A DNA stretch of 64,000 nt from Pedobacter foliorum. Its GTDB lineage: Bacteria; Bacteroidota; Bacteroidia; Sphingobacteriales; Sphingobacteriaceae. Shown piece by piece: positions 46,726 through 54,584 of this stretch. The notes under the pieces were generated by a model. It was not told the DNA's origin, did not search any database, and saw nothing but the letters and a program-made list of their open reading frames with translations. The translations under genes and the position numbers were made by a program. The stretch spans positions 372,001-436,000 of the forward strand of contig NZ_JABSNU010000003.1 in the NCBI RefSeq assembly GCF_013266735.1. Reading direction: 5' to 3'. Position 1 is the first letter of the stretch; each line of letters begins with the position of its first letter.

Positions 46726-46760
46726 TAAACATACAAATTTGAATTCCTATTTTTGCGGCT

Positions 46761-47543
46761 ATGGTTTTTAACTTTATCAGTGATTATCTGAAGCATCGCT
46801 TTACCTCAAAAAGTAGGCATGGTACCCATTCCCCATTTGTTTATAAACTTACGGATGAGGTAATTTACGATTTTAAGTCTAAAATTGAATACAAAAGTAT
46901 TGAAGCGCAGAGAAAAAAACTTTTTAATGACGATTCTTTAATTACTGTGACTGATTTGGGAGCAGGTTCTCATTTAAATAAGAACCGCACAAAGAAGGTA
47001 AGTCAGATTGCAAAGAACGCATTGAAGAACCCTGCTTTAGCGCAATTGATTTATCGTTTAGCAAAGGATAATAATCCAAAAAGCATTATTGAATTGGGGA
47101 CTTGCTTGGGTATAACAACGGCTTATTTATCGAAAGCATGCCCTGAAGCTGAGGTTATTACAATTGAAGGTTGCCCGGAAACTGCAAAGGTCGCTTATAA
47201 TAATTTTAAGGAGCTGGATTTAGAAAATGTTGAGTTGCAGGTTGGGAATTTTGATGTGTTGCTTCCTGATGTTATAGCAAATGCAGAAAAGCTCGATTTT
47301 GTATATATTGATGGCAATCATAGAAAAGAGGCTACATTAAATTATTTCAAATGGTGTTTGCCTAAGGTTCAAGAAAACTCGTTGCTGATATTTGATGATA
47401 TTTATTGGAGCAAGGGGATGAAAGAAGCCTGGGAGGAGATTAAGAATCATTCGGATGTGGTTGTTACAGTTGATTTGTTCTGGATAGGGCTGGTTTATTT
47501 TAGAAAAGGACAAGCAAAAGAACACTTTAAAATAAAGTTTTAA
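46761..47543 (+). CDS. Class I SAM-dependent methyltransferase, O-methyltransferase-like
   Basis: A 260-residue protein beginning FISDYLKHRFTSKSRHGTHS, an opening frequent in a Bacteroidota family of this type. The methyltransferase core shows motif I as IIELGTCLGITTAYLSKAC, the acidic loop after it in ITIEGCPETAKVAYNNF, FDVLLPDVIANAEKLDFVYI with DGNHRKEATLNYFKWCLP and the closing LLIFDDIYWSKGMKEAW. The substrate is unknown. A TAnnTTTG motif (TATTTTTG, 46748-46755) lies five bases before the ATG, so the mRNA is probably nearly leaderless. An inverted repeat and blaI follow. Confidence 0.82.
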   Translation: MVFNFISDYLKHRFTSKSRHGTHSPFVYKLTDEVIYDFKSKIEYKSIEAQRKKLFNDDSLITVTDLGAGSHLNKNRTKKVSQIAKNALKNPALAQLIYRLAKDNNPKSIIELGTCLGITTAYLSKACPEAEVITIEGCPETAKVAYNNFKELDLENVELQVGNFDVLLPDVIANAEKLDFVYIDGNHRKEATLNYFKWCLPKVQENSLLIFDDIYWSKGMKEAWEEIKNHSDVVVTVDLFWIGLVYFRKGQAKEHFKIKF

Positions 47544-47572
47544 AATAATCGAACTGGTAATCAGTTTGTTAT

Positions 47573-47622
47573 GTTTTACAACTGCTTTTTCAGTTTATAA
47601 ACTTAAAAAGCAGTTGTAAAAC
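47573..47622. promoter_or_regulatory. Large dyad, candidate BlaI operator
   Basis: Perfect 18-base inverted arms (47573-47590 and 47605-47622), each containing TTACAACTG or its complement, enclose a 14-base loop that itself holds the palindrome AGTTTATAAACT. The dyad ends 26 bases before the blaI ATG. The right arm covers a likely promoter -33 TTG (47614-47616), paired with TAGCTTTA (47637-47644) at 20-base spacing. BlaI/MecI operators contain TACA/TGTA half sites, present here. It could also terminate the upstream gene, though no clear T-run follows. Confidence 0.5.
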
Positions 47623-47648
47623 TGAAATATAAGTTATAGCTTTAGGTT

Positions 47649-48014
47649 ATGGAAGAATTAACCAAAGCAGAAGAACGTATTATGCAAATCATCTGGAAAC
47701 TCCGGAAAGCATTTGTAAAAGATATCATCGAAGAAATGGAAGAGGAACCTAAGCCTCCCTATAATACCATTTCATCAATAGTAAGACTTCTAGAGAAAAA
47801 GGGTTATCTGGGATATAAGGCCTATGGTAAAACTTATGAGTATTTCCCTGCTATTAGCAAGGATGACTATACTAAGACCACTTTCAATAAACTGTTTTCA
47901 GGCTACTTTGATAGTTCACCTGCTAGCTTGCTTTCTTTTATGGTGAAGGAACAGACGCTCAGCCCCGCCGATATAGAAGAATTGCAATCGCTCATCAACA
48001 AAAACAAGAAATAA
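47649..48014 (+). CDS. BlaI/MecI-family transcriptional repressor
   Basis: A 121-residue winged-helix repressor. The family pattern is clear: LTKAEERIMQIIWKLRKAF at the N-terminus, the recognition region PPYNTISSIVRLLEKKGYLG, the wing KAYGKTYEYFPAISKDDY and the dimerisation helices after it. In the known systems such proteins bind as dimers and are removed when the membrane sensor BlaR1 cleaves them. Here the next gene, one base after the stop codon, is a BlaR1-like M56 protein, so the pair is probably a sensor and repressor. The signal it reports is not known and no beta-lactamase gene is seen. Confidence 0.93.
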   Translation: MEELTKAEERIMQIIWKLRKAFVKDIIEEMEEEPKPPYNTISSIVRLLEKKGYLGYKAYGKTYEYFPAISKDDYTKTTFNKLFSGYFDSSPASLLSFMVKEQTLSPADIEELQSLINKNKK

Positions 48015-48015
48015 T

Positions 48016-49932
48016 ATGGAATGGCTTAGCTATCTGCTTAAAGTAAGTGCCTGTCTTGGTTTGTTTTATGCGCTCTATCATTTTTTCTTTCAAAAGCTCA
48101 CCTTCTTCAGCCTGAACAGGTTTTACCTGCTAAGTACAATGCTCCTGAGTTTTTTGATCCCAGTGCTGCAGGTGCAGCTAAAATCAGATGCACCGCGGCC
48201 ATTGGCTACAGTGGGCTATGCTAGTGAGTCTTCAGTGGAGGTATTTCCAATTGCAAATGCCAGGCCCATTCGCGAAGGTCAAATGTCAGCGTCGTTACCA
48301 ATCCGGCCAGTTGTTCCCGCTCCGGAGTTGAACTGGGTAAATATTCTCAGTACAGTTTATTTTGGCGTAGCTCTGACTATCCTTTTAGTATTACTCTTAC
48401 AAATTGCTATGCTACTCTGGCACAGCCGGAAAGTTGTAGCAGTAGTGGGACCACTCAAGATTGTACAGAAAACCGGGCGGTTCACCAATTGTTCCTTCCT
48501 GAACTATATTTTTATTGACCAGGAGGGACTTGATGAAGATACTCTGACGGCAGTTATGCATCATGAAAGTGTACATGCGGCACAGTACCATTCTGCAGAT
48601 AAGATATTGTTCGGCATTTGCAAAGCATTATTATGGTTCAGTCCGCCTATATATTTCTACGGTAGGGCCCTGGAGCAGGCTCATGAGTATGAGGCAGATA
48701 AAGAAACTTCCTCCCTCATGGGCAATACGATTTACGCGAACCTGTTGCTAACACTTGCTGTCAGCAGCCGACATGCGCCACTCGTACATAGTTTCGTGAA
48801 GAACCCTGTAAAGGAACGTATTAAAATGTTGTTTACTAACCAATCAAAAAGTATGAAAAAATTAACGTACCTCTCTTTTGTGCCGGCTGGGCTGGCACTG
48901 CTATGGCTGTTTGGCGTACAGATCGTATATGCTGAAAGTAAAGAAAGCGCTGTGGACGACTCGTCCGTTTCTCAAAAGCTTGTACTGCAACGGTCAACCC
49001 CGCTCAGCGTGGCCTTGACCAGAGGTAAAGAAGCTACCGTCAGCAAGCAGCCGTTGCCGGAAACCAAGGAAGAACCTGAGGCCCGGGTAAGACTTATAGA
49101 CAACGTTGAATTGGGCGAAAATCCAGAGGTGTTCATCGATGGAAAAGAATACCCCTCAGAAATATTGACAAGGATCAGTCCTGCCTGTATGAGTCATGCA
49201 AAGTTTTCCTATAGAAAGGCTGAAATCTCTACCTGGAAAAACGAAATAACGTATGCGACGAAAGCAGAAATAAAAACTGCAAAAATCAGAAGACGAATGA
49301 AAGCCGAAGGCAGGTTTTACAGCAGGTATCCAGTTACGTTGTATGGACATAAACAGGATGAAATCCTTGTCAGATTCGGCAGTAGTTTCGCTCAAGCTTC
49401 TTTCCCGAAGAATTATCGGATTGCTTTATCTATTGACGGAAAGATCTTTTCTGAAAAACAAGCACTAAAAATGAGCGGTAACTATGCCTATAACATGACC
49501 GGCATAAAATATGGGTACACCAAAGATGATCCGGAGTTGTTCAGCAAATACGGTGATCAATACGACCTGATCCTGTTATTTGAGAATGAAGATATCAATA
49601 CAACAAGGCAAAGACCGAGCGTGACACGAGGTTCTTCAACAGTCATTTCAGAAAACGGGGATGAGAAATTTGAATATAGGGCGACGGATTCCGTGGTCTA
49701 TAGCAAAGATAAGCAATATATCACACTGTTTGGAAATGCTAAAATCATTAACGGTAAGCGGAGCACCCTGAATGGGGACAAAATCCAGTTTGATGCAAAA
49801 ACACGCACGGCGATCGTGCAAAATGCGAGTGTTACTTTCCAAGGAAGAAAGAAAGCCGTTGAGGGTGCTTTACTGAAAATTGATATTGACAAGGGAGCCT
49901 ACGAAGTGCTTTCGGGAACTCCTGATTTCTAG
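48016..49932 (+). CDS. BlaR1-like M56 metallopeptidase, copy 1
   Basis: A 638-residue membrane protein. Helices near the N-terminus (LLKVSACLGLFYALYHFFF, YLLSTMLLSFLIPVLQ and a further one near 115-135) precede the zinc-protease site HESVH (His183, Glu184, His187) and the third ligand region HEYEADKETS. A further helix lies near 275-300 (LSFVPAGLALLWLFGVQIVY). The C-terminal half has no penicillin-binding sensor domain; instead it has PEVFIDGKEYPSEILTRISP and a last 94 residues (545-638) resembling OstA/LptA strands (YITLFGNAKIINGKRSTLNG). It follows blaI by one base. G+C appears higher than in neighbouring genes. Confidence 0.88.
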   Translation: MEWLSYLLKVSACLGLFYALYHFFFQKLTFFSLNRFYLLSTMLLSFLIPVLQVQLKSDAPRPLATVGYASESSVEVFPIANARPIREGQMSASLPIRPVVPAPELNWVNILSTVYFGVALTILLVLLLQIAMLLWHSRKVVAVVGPLKIVQKTGRFTNCSFLNYIFIDQEGLDEDTLTAVMHHESVHAAQYHSADKILFGICKALLWFSPPIYFYGRALEQAHEYEADKETSSLMGNTIYANLLLTLAVSSRHAPLVHSFVKNPVKERIKMLFTNQSKSMKKLTYLSFVPAGLALLWLFGVQIVYAESKESAVDDSSVSQKLVLQRSTPLSVALTRGKEATVSKQPLPETKEEPEARVRLIDNVELGENPEVFIDGKEYPSEILTRISPACMSHAKFSYRKAEISTWKNEITYATKAEIKTAKIRRRMKAEGRFYSRYPVTLYGHKQDEILVRFGSSFAQASFPKNYRIALSIDGKIFSEKQALKMSGNYAYNMTGIKYGYTKDDPELFSKYGDQYDLILLFENEDINTTRQRPSVTRGSSTVISENGDEKFEYRATDSVVYSKDKQYITLFGNAKIINGKRSTLNGDKIQFDAKTRTAIVQNASVTFQGRKKAVEGALLKIDIDKGAYEVLSGTPDF

Positions 49933-50016
49933 GTGTTCACTAAAAACGATTTCTAAAACGTCCCAGCGTGGCTGATAGAATAAAAGATTCGCTCACTTAC
50001 AAAAGTAAAAAGTAAT

Positions 50017-51933
50017 ATGGAATGGTTAGTCTACCTGCTAAAAGTAAGCGCCTGCATGGCGCTGTTTTATGCCTTTTATCATTTATGCCTGCAACGGCTC
50101 ACTTTTTTCAGCACCAACAGGACCTACCTGCTAACTACGCTGATCATTAGTTTTGTCATACCGGCTATGCAGCTTCAGGTGCAAAGATCTGCCATTGACC
50201 CTGCGCAGTTGAAACAGGATGTCACAGTTCATACCAACAACTTTACAGACCTTCGAAACCCTGCTCTGGCTAATCCAAGCCCGTTGCCCCAAACTATTGA
50301 AGGCAGAATGCCAATCAATTGGCAGGAAGTTCTTTTTGCCTGTTACTGGATAATCGCGGTTATTATGTTTGGGGTGTTTATCTTTCAGGCTCTGCAACTG
50401 CTAAAATATACCCGAAAGGTGAACCTGAAGGTCGGCCGACTAAAGGTTGTTTTTAAACCCGATGGTTTTACCAACTGCTCGTTTTTAAACTACGTTTTTG
50501 TAGACCAGGAGGAGTTAACTGAGGAAGAAATGAAGGTGATCCTACAGCATGAGCAAGTACATGTTGCCAGATATCATTCAGTCGACAAACTCCTCCTCTC
50601 TACCTGTAAAGCGCTGTTATGGTTCAACCCTTTAATTTACTTGTACGATAGCGCGCTGGAACAAGTGCATGAATATGAAGCTGATAGGGAAACTTCTTTG
50701 ACTATAGGCGATACACCTTACGCCAATCTGCTGCTGGCTATGGCAGTAAAGAAAAATAATCCTTCTTTGGCGCATAGTTTTGTCCGTAACCCACTAAAAG
50801 GAAGAATCAAAATGCTTTTCACAAATCAATCAAAAAATATGAAAAAGTTAACGTATCTCGCAGTGCTACCCGTAGGGCTGGTACTAACATGGGCCTTTGC
50901 TGTGCAAGTAGTTTATGCACGTCTTCCTGATGAAACAATAAAACAAAGACCTGTTACACCTTCCCATAATGAAAGTGTTTCTTTACAGCCTACTATGACT
51001 CAGGAAGCATTAAAAACGGAAAAGCCTGACGTCATGGAAGCTTCCTCTGATACCCTGTGGATGATTGATGATCCTTCGGCCAACAAATATTCTGAGGTGA
51101 TTATAGATGGCAAATCTTATGATAAAGACATTCTCACAAAGATAAGTCCTGCTTGTATAAGTGGGACGACGAGCATTGGTAGCAAAATCAAGATCACTAC
51201 TCATCACAATGAAATTGAGTATGCCACAAAAATTGACAAAGAAAACGCGATTATAAGGAATAAAGCCTTTGCGTCGGGCAAGGTCTACATTCGATATCCG
51301 CAGAAACGTCAGGATGGAAGTCGTTATGATAAGATCAGTATAATGCTGAAGAATGGTGCTGGAGGATCGGTAAGTTTAGACAGAGGTGAAAAGTTACTAC
51401 TTGTTTTCAATGGTAAGCAATACTCTGAGCAGGAGTTTAAATCTTTGGGGGCTGGTCAATTCAAAGGTTATAATATAAGTTTTAGGAGCGGCTTGGATAA
51501 AGATGAAGAAATAAAAGCTAAATATGGCAAGGGATACGGCTCCATGATAGAAATATACAGAGTTAAGGAAGTGCCCCCTTCAGATACTATCTCCTACAGG
51601 TTCCAATCAGATGGACAGCAAAAAGTATTTCGCCGACCAATGGGTCTGGATGTAGACGATGGTTATGGTAAATTTTCTTATTCAGCACAGGACTCTGTGA
51701 TTTATGTAAAAGGGTTTGCAGACGTGTTGCTTTATGGTGATGTAAAAATGAGTAATGATCGGATCAGTATCAAAGCAGATAAGATTAAATTTAACGGCAC
51801 TGAGCATATCGCATTGGCAAAGAATGTAAGCTTTACCGAAAAAGGGAAAGCGGAAGTTAAAGATGTTCCTTTTGTAAGATTCAATTTGAGGGCAGGCACT
51901 TATAAAGTACTAAAGGAAATCAAGGAATTTTAA
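50017..51933 (+). CDS. BlaR1-like M56 metallopeptidase, copy 2
   Basis: A 638-residue paralogue of the preceding gene, 84 bases downstream and exactly the same length. The architecture is shared: N-terminal helices (LLKVSACMALFYAFYHLCLQ), the zinc site HEQVH (His178, Glu179, His182), EYEADRETS, a helix at about 285-305, then VIIDGKSYDKDILTKISPAC and an OstA/LptA-like end (DVLLYGDVKMSNDRISIKAD). The two proteins keep the metal site but have diverged widely in the exterior part. This suggests sensors for different signals feeding one BlaI repressor. It ends seven bases before the converging Omp85-like gene. Confidence 0.88.
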   Translation: MEWLVYLLKVSACMALFYAFYHLCLQRLTFFSTNRTYLLTTLIISFVIPAMQLQVQRSAIDPAQLKQDVTVHTNNFTDLRNPALANPSPLPQTIEGRMPINWQEVLFACYWIIAVIMFGVFIFQALQLLKYTRKVNLKVGRLKVVFKPDGFTNCSFLNYVFVDQEELTEEEMKVILQHEQVHVARYHSVDKLLLSTCKALLWFNPLIYLYDSALEQVHEYEADRETSLTIGDTPYANLLLAMAVKKNNPSLAHSFVRNPLKGRIKMLFTNQSKNMKKLTYLAVLPVGLVLTWAFAVQVVYARLPDETIKQRPVTPSHNESVSLQPTMTQEALKTEKPDVMEASSDTLWMIDDPSANKYSEVIIDGKSYDKDILTKISPACISGTTSIGSKIKITTHHNEIEYATKIDKENAIIRNKAFASGKVYIRYPQKRQDGSRYDKISIMLKNGAGGSVSLDRGEKLLLVFNGKQYSEQEFKSLGAGQFKGYNISFRSGLDKDEEIKAKYGKGYGSMIEIYRVKEVPPSDTISYRFQSDGQQKVFRRPMGLDVDDGYGKFSYSAQDSVIYVKGFADVLLYGDVKMSNDRISIKADKIKFNGTEHIALAKNVSFTEKGKAEVKDVPFVRFNLRAGTYKVLKEIKEF

Positions 51934-51939
51934 ATGAAT

Positions 51940-53070
51940 TTAAAACGCCTCCGCCAAACTGATGTAAAAACCGGTTTGGCGTTTCTCATTTGCACGTTTT
52001 TCGCCGATGCCATAATCTACACGAACACTTAAGCCTTTTTCAGGATCAAAGAAATAGCGCCCGCCCGCTCCGTAGGAAGGTTTGAAACTTTTAAGAGATA
52101 GATCACCGTTGTGAAATACCTGTCCTGCGCCACCAAATATGGCTGCTCCAAATCTGTTGTTATAACGATAGCGTAGTTCTGCCTGGCCGGCAAGTAAATT
52201 TTGTTCTCTATATCGTCCGGTATAATAGCCCCTCATCATTTCATCATTACCCATTTGTTGCAATAAATAAAATGGAATGTTCTTCCCCTGAACAGAATGG
52301 AATAAGCCGTTTACTCCGATTACAAATTTGGGCGACAATGACCAGAAGTTGCGAACATTGGCTTTTATTAAGCTTCCTGTAAAGTTCTCGCCTCCCCAGA
52401 AATCAGGAGCGTACTGATAAGTTACCTTTCCGTAGAATCCTTTAGTGGTGTAATTGTTAGAATTTCGGGTGTCGTAGGTTTGAGAAATTCCTACATAGAA
52501 TACAGAGCCTCCAACTTTGTGTATTAATGTTTGATCGGTAGTAAAAATACCGCCCACCTCTTTATCTGTAAAATGATAGTTCTCAAAACCAAGAGATAGT
52601 CCTGTGTACAGATGGGGTGCAAGTAGCTTTTCAGCTTCCAGTCCAACTTTAGCGTAACCTTGTATTAGTCTGTCTTCGTTTGCCGCCAGAGTTTCATTGC
52701 CTACACCATAAAAGTTAAATGGCATTCTTTTGAAACGTACCTCTGCAATATAATGGTGTGTGTTTTGTTTAGTCCAAACATCTCCTTTTAATGATATGTT
52801 ATATTGGCCTTTAGTAGATGCGGAAAGAACTGTAGAGAAATTAGAACTTCTATTATTAAGATCTTTTCTATCGAGGTAAGTAGAGTAAAGCGCCCCGATA
52901 CCAAACTCAAGTCCTATTTCTTGAGTATATCTAAAAACAGGAACAGGCATAAAGCTCGCCCTGCGGGAGGAATCTGTTTTATTGGATAGGTAACGTTCTA
53001 TTAGTTTCTTTTGCGCCATCGAGTTTACGGCTATTAAAACAAATATGGTGCAAAGGGAAATCTTCTTCAT
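51940..53070 (-). CDS. Omp85/BamA-type outer-membrane protein (barrel without POTRA)
   Basis: A 376-residue protein with a signal peptide (about 1-19, ending NSMAQ) and a beta-barrel. Strand phrases are VPVFRYTQEIGLEFGIGALY, YIAEVRFKRMPFNFYGVGNE, LYTGLSLGFENYHFTDKEVG, DTRNSNNYTTKGFYGKVTYQ and a C-terminal GFYISLAEAF ending in Phe, the usual outer-membrane signal. It matches the bacterial surface antigen (Omp85 C-terminal) family, but the N-terminal POTRA repeats that help assemble partners are missing. It converges with the M56 genes. Transport or enzyme activity cannot be told. Confidence 0.82.
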   Translation of the reverse strand: MKKISLCTIFVLIAVNSMAQKKLIERYLSNKTDSSRRASFMPVPVFRYTQEIGLEFGIGALYSTYLDRKDLNNRSSNFSTVLSASTKGQYNISLKGDVWTKQNTHHYIAEVRFKRMPFNFYGVGNETLAANEDRLIQGYAKVGLEAEKLLAPHLYTGLSLGFENYHFTDKEVGGIFTTDQTLIHKVGGSVFYVGISQTYDTRNSNNYTTKGFYGKVTYQYAPDFWGGENFTGSLIKANVRNFWSLSPKFVIGVNGLFHSVQGKNIPFYLLQQMGNDEMMRGYYTGRYREQNLLAGQAELRYRYNNRFGAAIFGGAGQVFHNGDLSLKSFKPSYGAGGRYFFDPEKGLSVRVDYGIGEKRANEKRQTGFYISLAEAF

Positions 53071-53350
53071 TGGCCTAAAATAGTAGAAATATTTAATTAT
53101 CTGTTCTGCATAGCAAGTTTGAGGCCAGTATTTCGAATTGAAATTGAATGTTATTGAGTTAGGTTAACTATAATTTTACAAGGGGTTAGAAGTGGATTTA
53201 AATGAGGAGATATGCTTGTTTTGATGTCATGAAGGTAGAATAGGGGAGGGAGGGATGGGGATAATTATTGAGGTTTTAAAGTTGAGATGAAGTACAATTA
53301 GGGCATTAAGATTATTTGCCTATTTTTGCGACAACAAAATTAAGATCAAA

Positions 53351-54331
53351 ATGAGTACAACAAGAGGACCTATATCTCAATTCATGGAGCGCAATTATCT
53401 CCATTTTAATGCAGCCGCAATGATGGATGCTGCTAAAGGATATGAAACACACTTAGATGAAGGTGGTAAAATGATGATCACGCTGGCTGGCGCGATGAGT
53501 ACCGCGGAGTTGGGAATTTCATTGGCTGAGATGATTCGTCAGGATAAAGTTTCAATTATTTCATGTACAGGTGCAAATCTGGAAGAAGATATCATGAACC
53601 TTGTTGCGCACTCACATTATAAAAGAGTACCTAACTATCGCGACTTGAGCCCTCAGGACGAGTGGGATTTGTTAGAGAACCATTACAACCGTGTTACTGA
53701 TACTTGTATTCCTGAAGAGGAAGCGTTTCGTAGATTGCAAAAGCATATTTACAAAATCTGGAAAGATGCTGATGATGCAGGTGAACGTTATTTCCCTCAT
53801 GAGTTTATGTATAAAATGCTTTTAAGTGGAGACTTGGAGCAGTATTATGAAATTGATCCTAAAAACTCATGGATGTTGGCGGCAGCAGAAAAGAATCTGC
53901 CAATCGTGGTACCAGGATGGGAAGACTCTACAATGGGTAATATCTTCGCTTCTTACGTAATGAAATCAGAAGTTAAGGCAACTACAATGAAAAGTGGTAT
54001 TGAGTACATGGGTTGGTTAGCTGACTGGTATATCAATAATAGCGAAGGTAAAGGAATTGGATTTTTCCAAATTGGTGGTGGTATAGCCGGAGATTTTCCT
54101 ATTTGCGTAGTTCCTATGTTATATCAGGATATGGAAATGGAGAATATTCCATTCTGGAGTTACTTCTGTCAGATCTCTGATTCGACTACTTCTTATGGGT
54201 CGTATTCAGGAGCAGTTCCTAATGAAAAGATTACTTGGGGTAAGCTAGATATACATACACCTAAATTCATCGTAGAATCTGATGCAACTATCGTTGCGCC
54301 GTTGATCTTTGCGTGGATATTAAAAATGTAA
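53351..54331 (+). CDS. Deoxyhypusine synthase-like protein
   Basis: A 326-residue NAD-dependent enzyme of the deoxyhypusine synthase fold. Signatures are MMITLAGAMSTAELGISLAE, IISCTGANLEEDIMNLVAHS, YEIDPKNSWMLAAAEKNLPI, VVPGWEDSTMGNIFASYVMK and FFQIGGGIAGDFPICVVPM. The catalytic Lys of the family is conserved (Lys298 in ITWGKLD), as is DATIVAPLIFAWIL. Bacteria lack the eIF5A substrate of the eukaryotic enzyme, so a polyamine such as homospermidine is a more likely product. A TAnnTTTG motif (TATTTTTG, 53321-53328) lies 22 bases before the ATG. Nothing else is apparent in the 280-base upstream gap. Confidence 0.9.
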   Translation: MSTTRGPISQFMERNYLHFNAAAMMDAAKGYETHLDEGGKMMITLAGAMSTAELGISLAEMIRQDKVSIISCTGANLEEDIMNLVAHSHYKRVPNYRDLSPQDEWDLLENHYNRVTDTCIPEEEAFRRLQKHIYKIWKDADDAGERYFPHEFMYKMLLSGDLEQYYEIDPKNSWMLAAAEKNLPIVVPGWEDSTMGNIFASYVMKSEVKATTMKSGIEYMGWLADWYINNSEGKGIGFFQIGGGIAGDFPICVVPMLYQDMEMENIPFWSYFCQISDSTTSYGSYSGAVPNEKITWGKLDIHTPKFIVESDATIVAPLIFAWILKM

Positions 54332-54469
54332 TTTAAATTAACAAGTCCTGCTTTGAAAGTAGGACTTAAAAGAGAATCAGTGATTTTTAAAAAATTGCTG
54401 ATTTTCGTCGTTTAAAGCATAAAAAACGAACTATTTAGATTGATTATAAATTGTATTTACTGTCATTTA

Positions 54470-54503
54470 TTTGTCATTGGTAAGTTAATAAATTTTACTT
54501 TTG
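54470..54503 (+). promoter_or_regulatory. Candidate promoter of the act operon
   Basis: TTTG at 54470-54473 and TACTTTTG (TAnnTTTG) at 54496-54503 have 22-base spacing; an alternative TTG at 54476-54478 gives 17. The first ATG of actA is 82 bases further on, so the leader would be fairly long. I see no other candidate in the 253-base gap. Confidence 0.5.
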
Positions 54504-54584
54504 TGGACGTTTTGGTGGAGGACCTAAGTTTAGAAGCCAGTAACGTTTATAAAGTTTTTTAAAAAATAGCATAAAATACTCATT

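Noticed and set aside
47649..51933. Beta-lactam resistance operon
   Set aside because: BlaI and BlaR1-like proteins are present but there is no penicillin-binding sensor domain and no beta-lactamase gene nearby.
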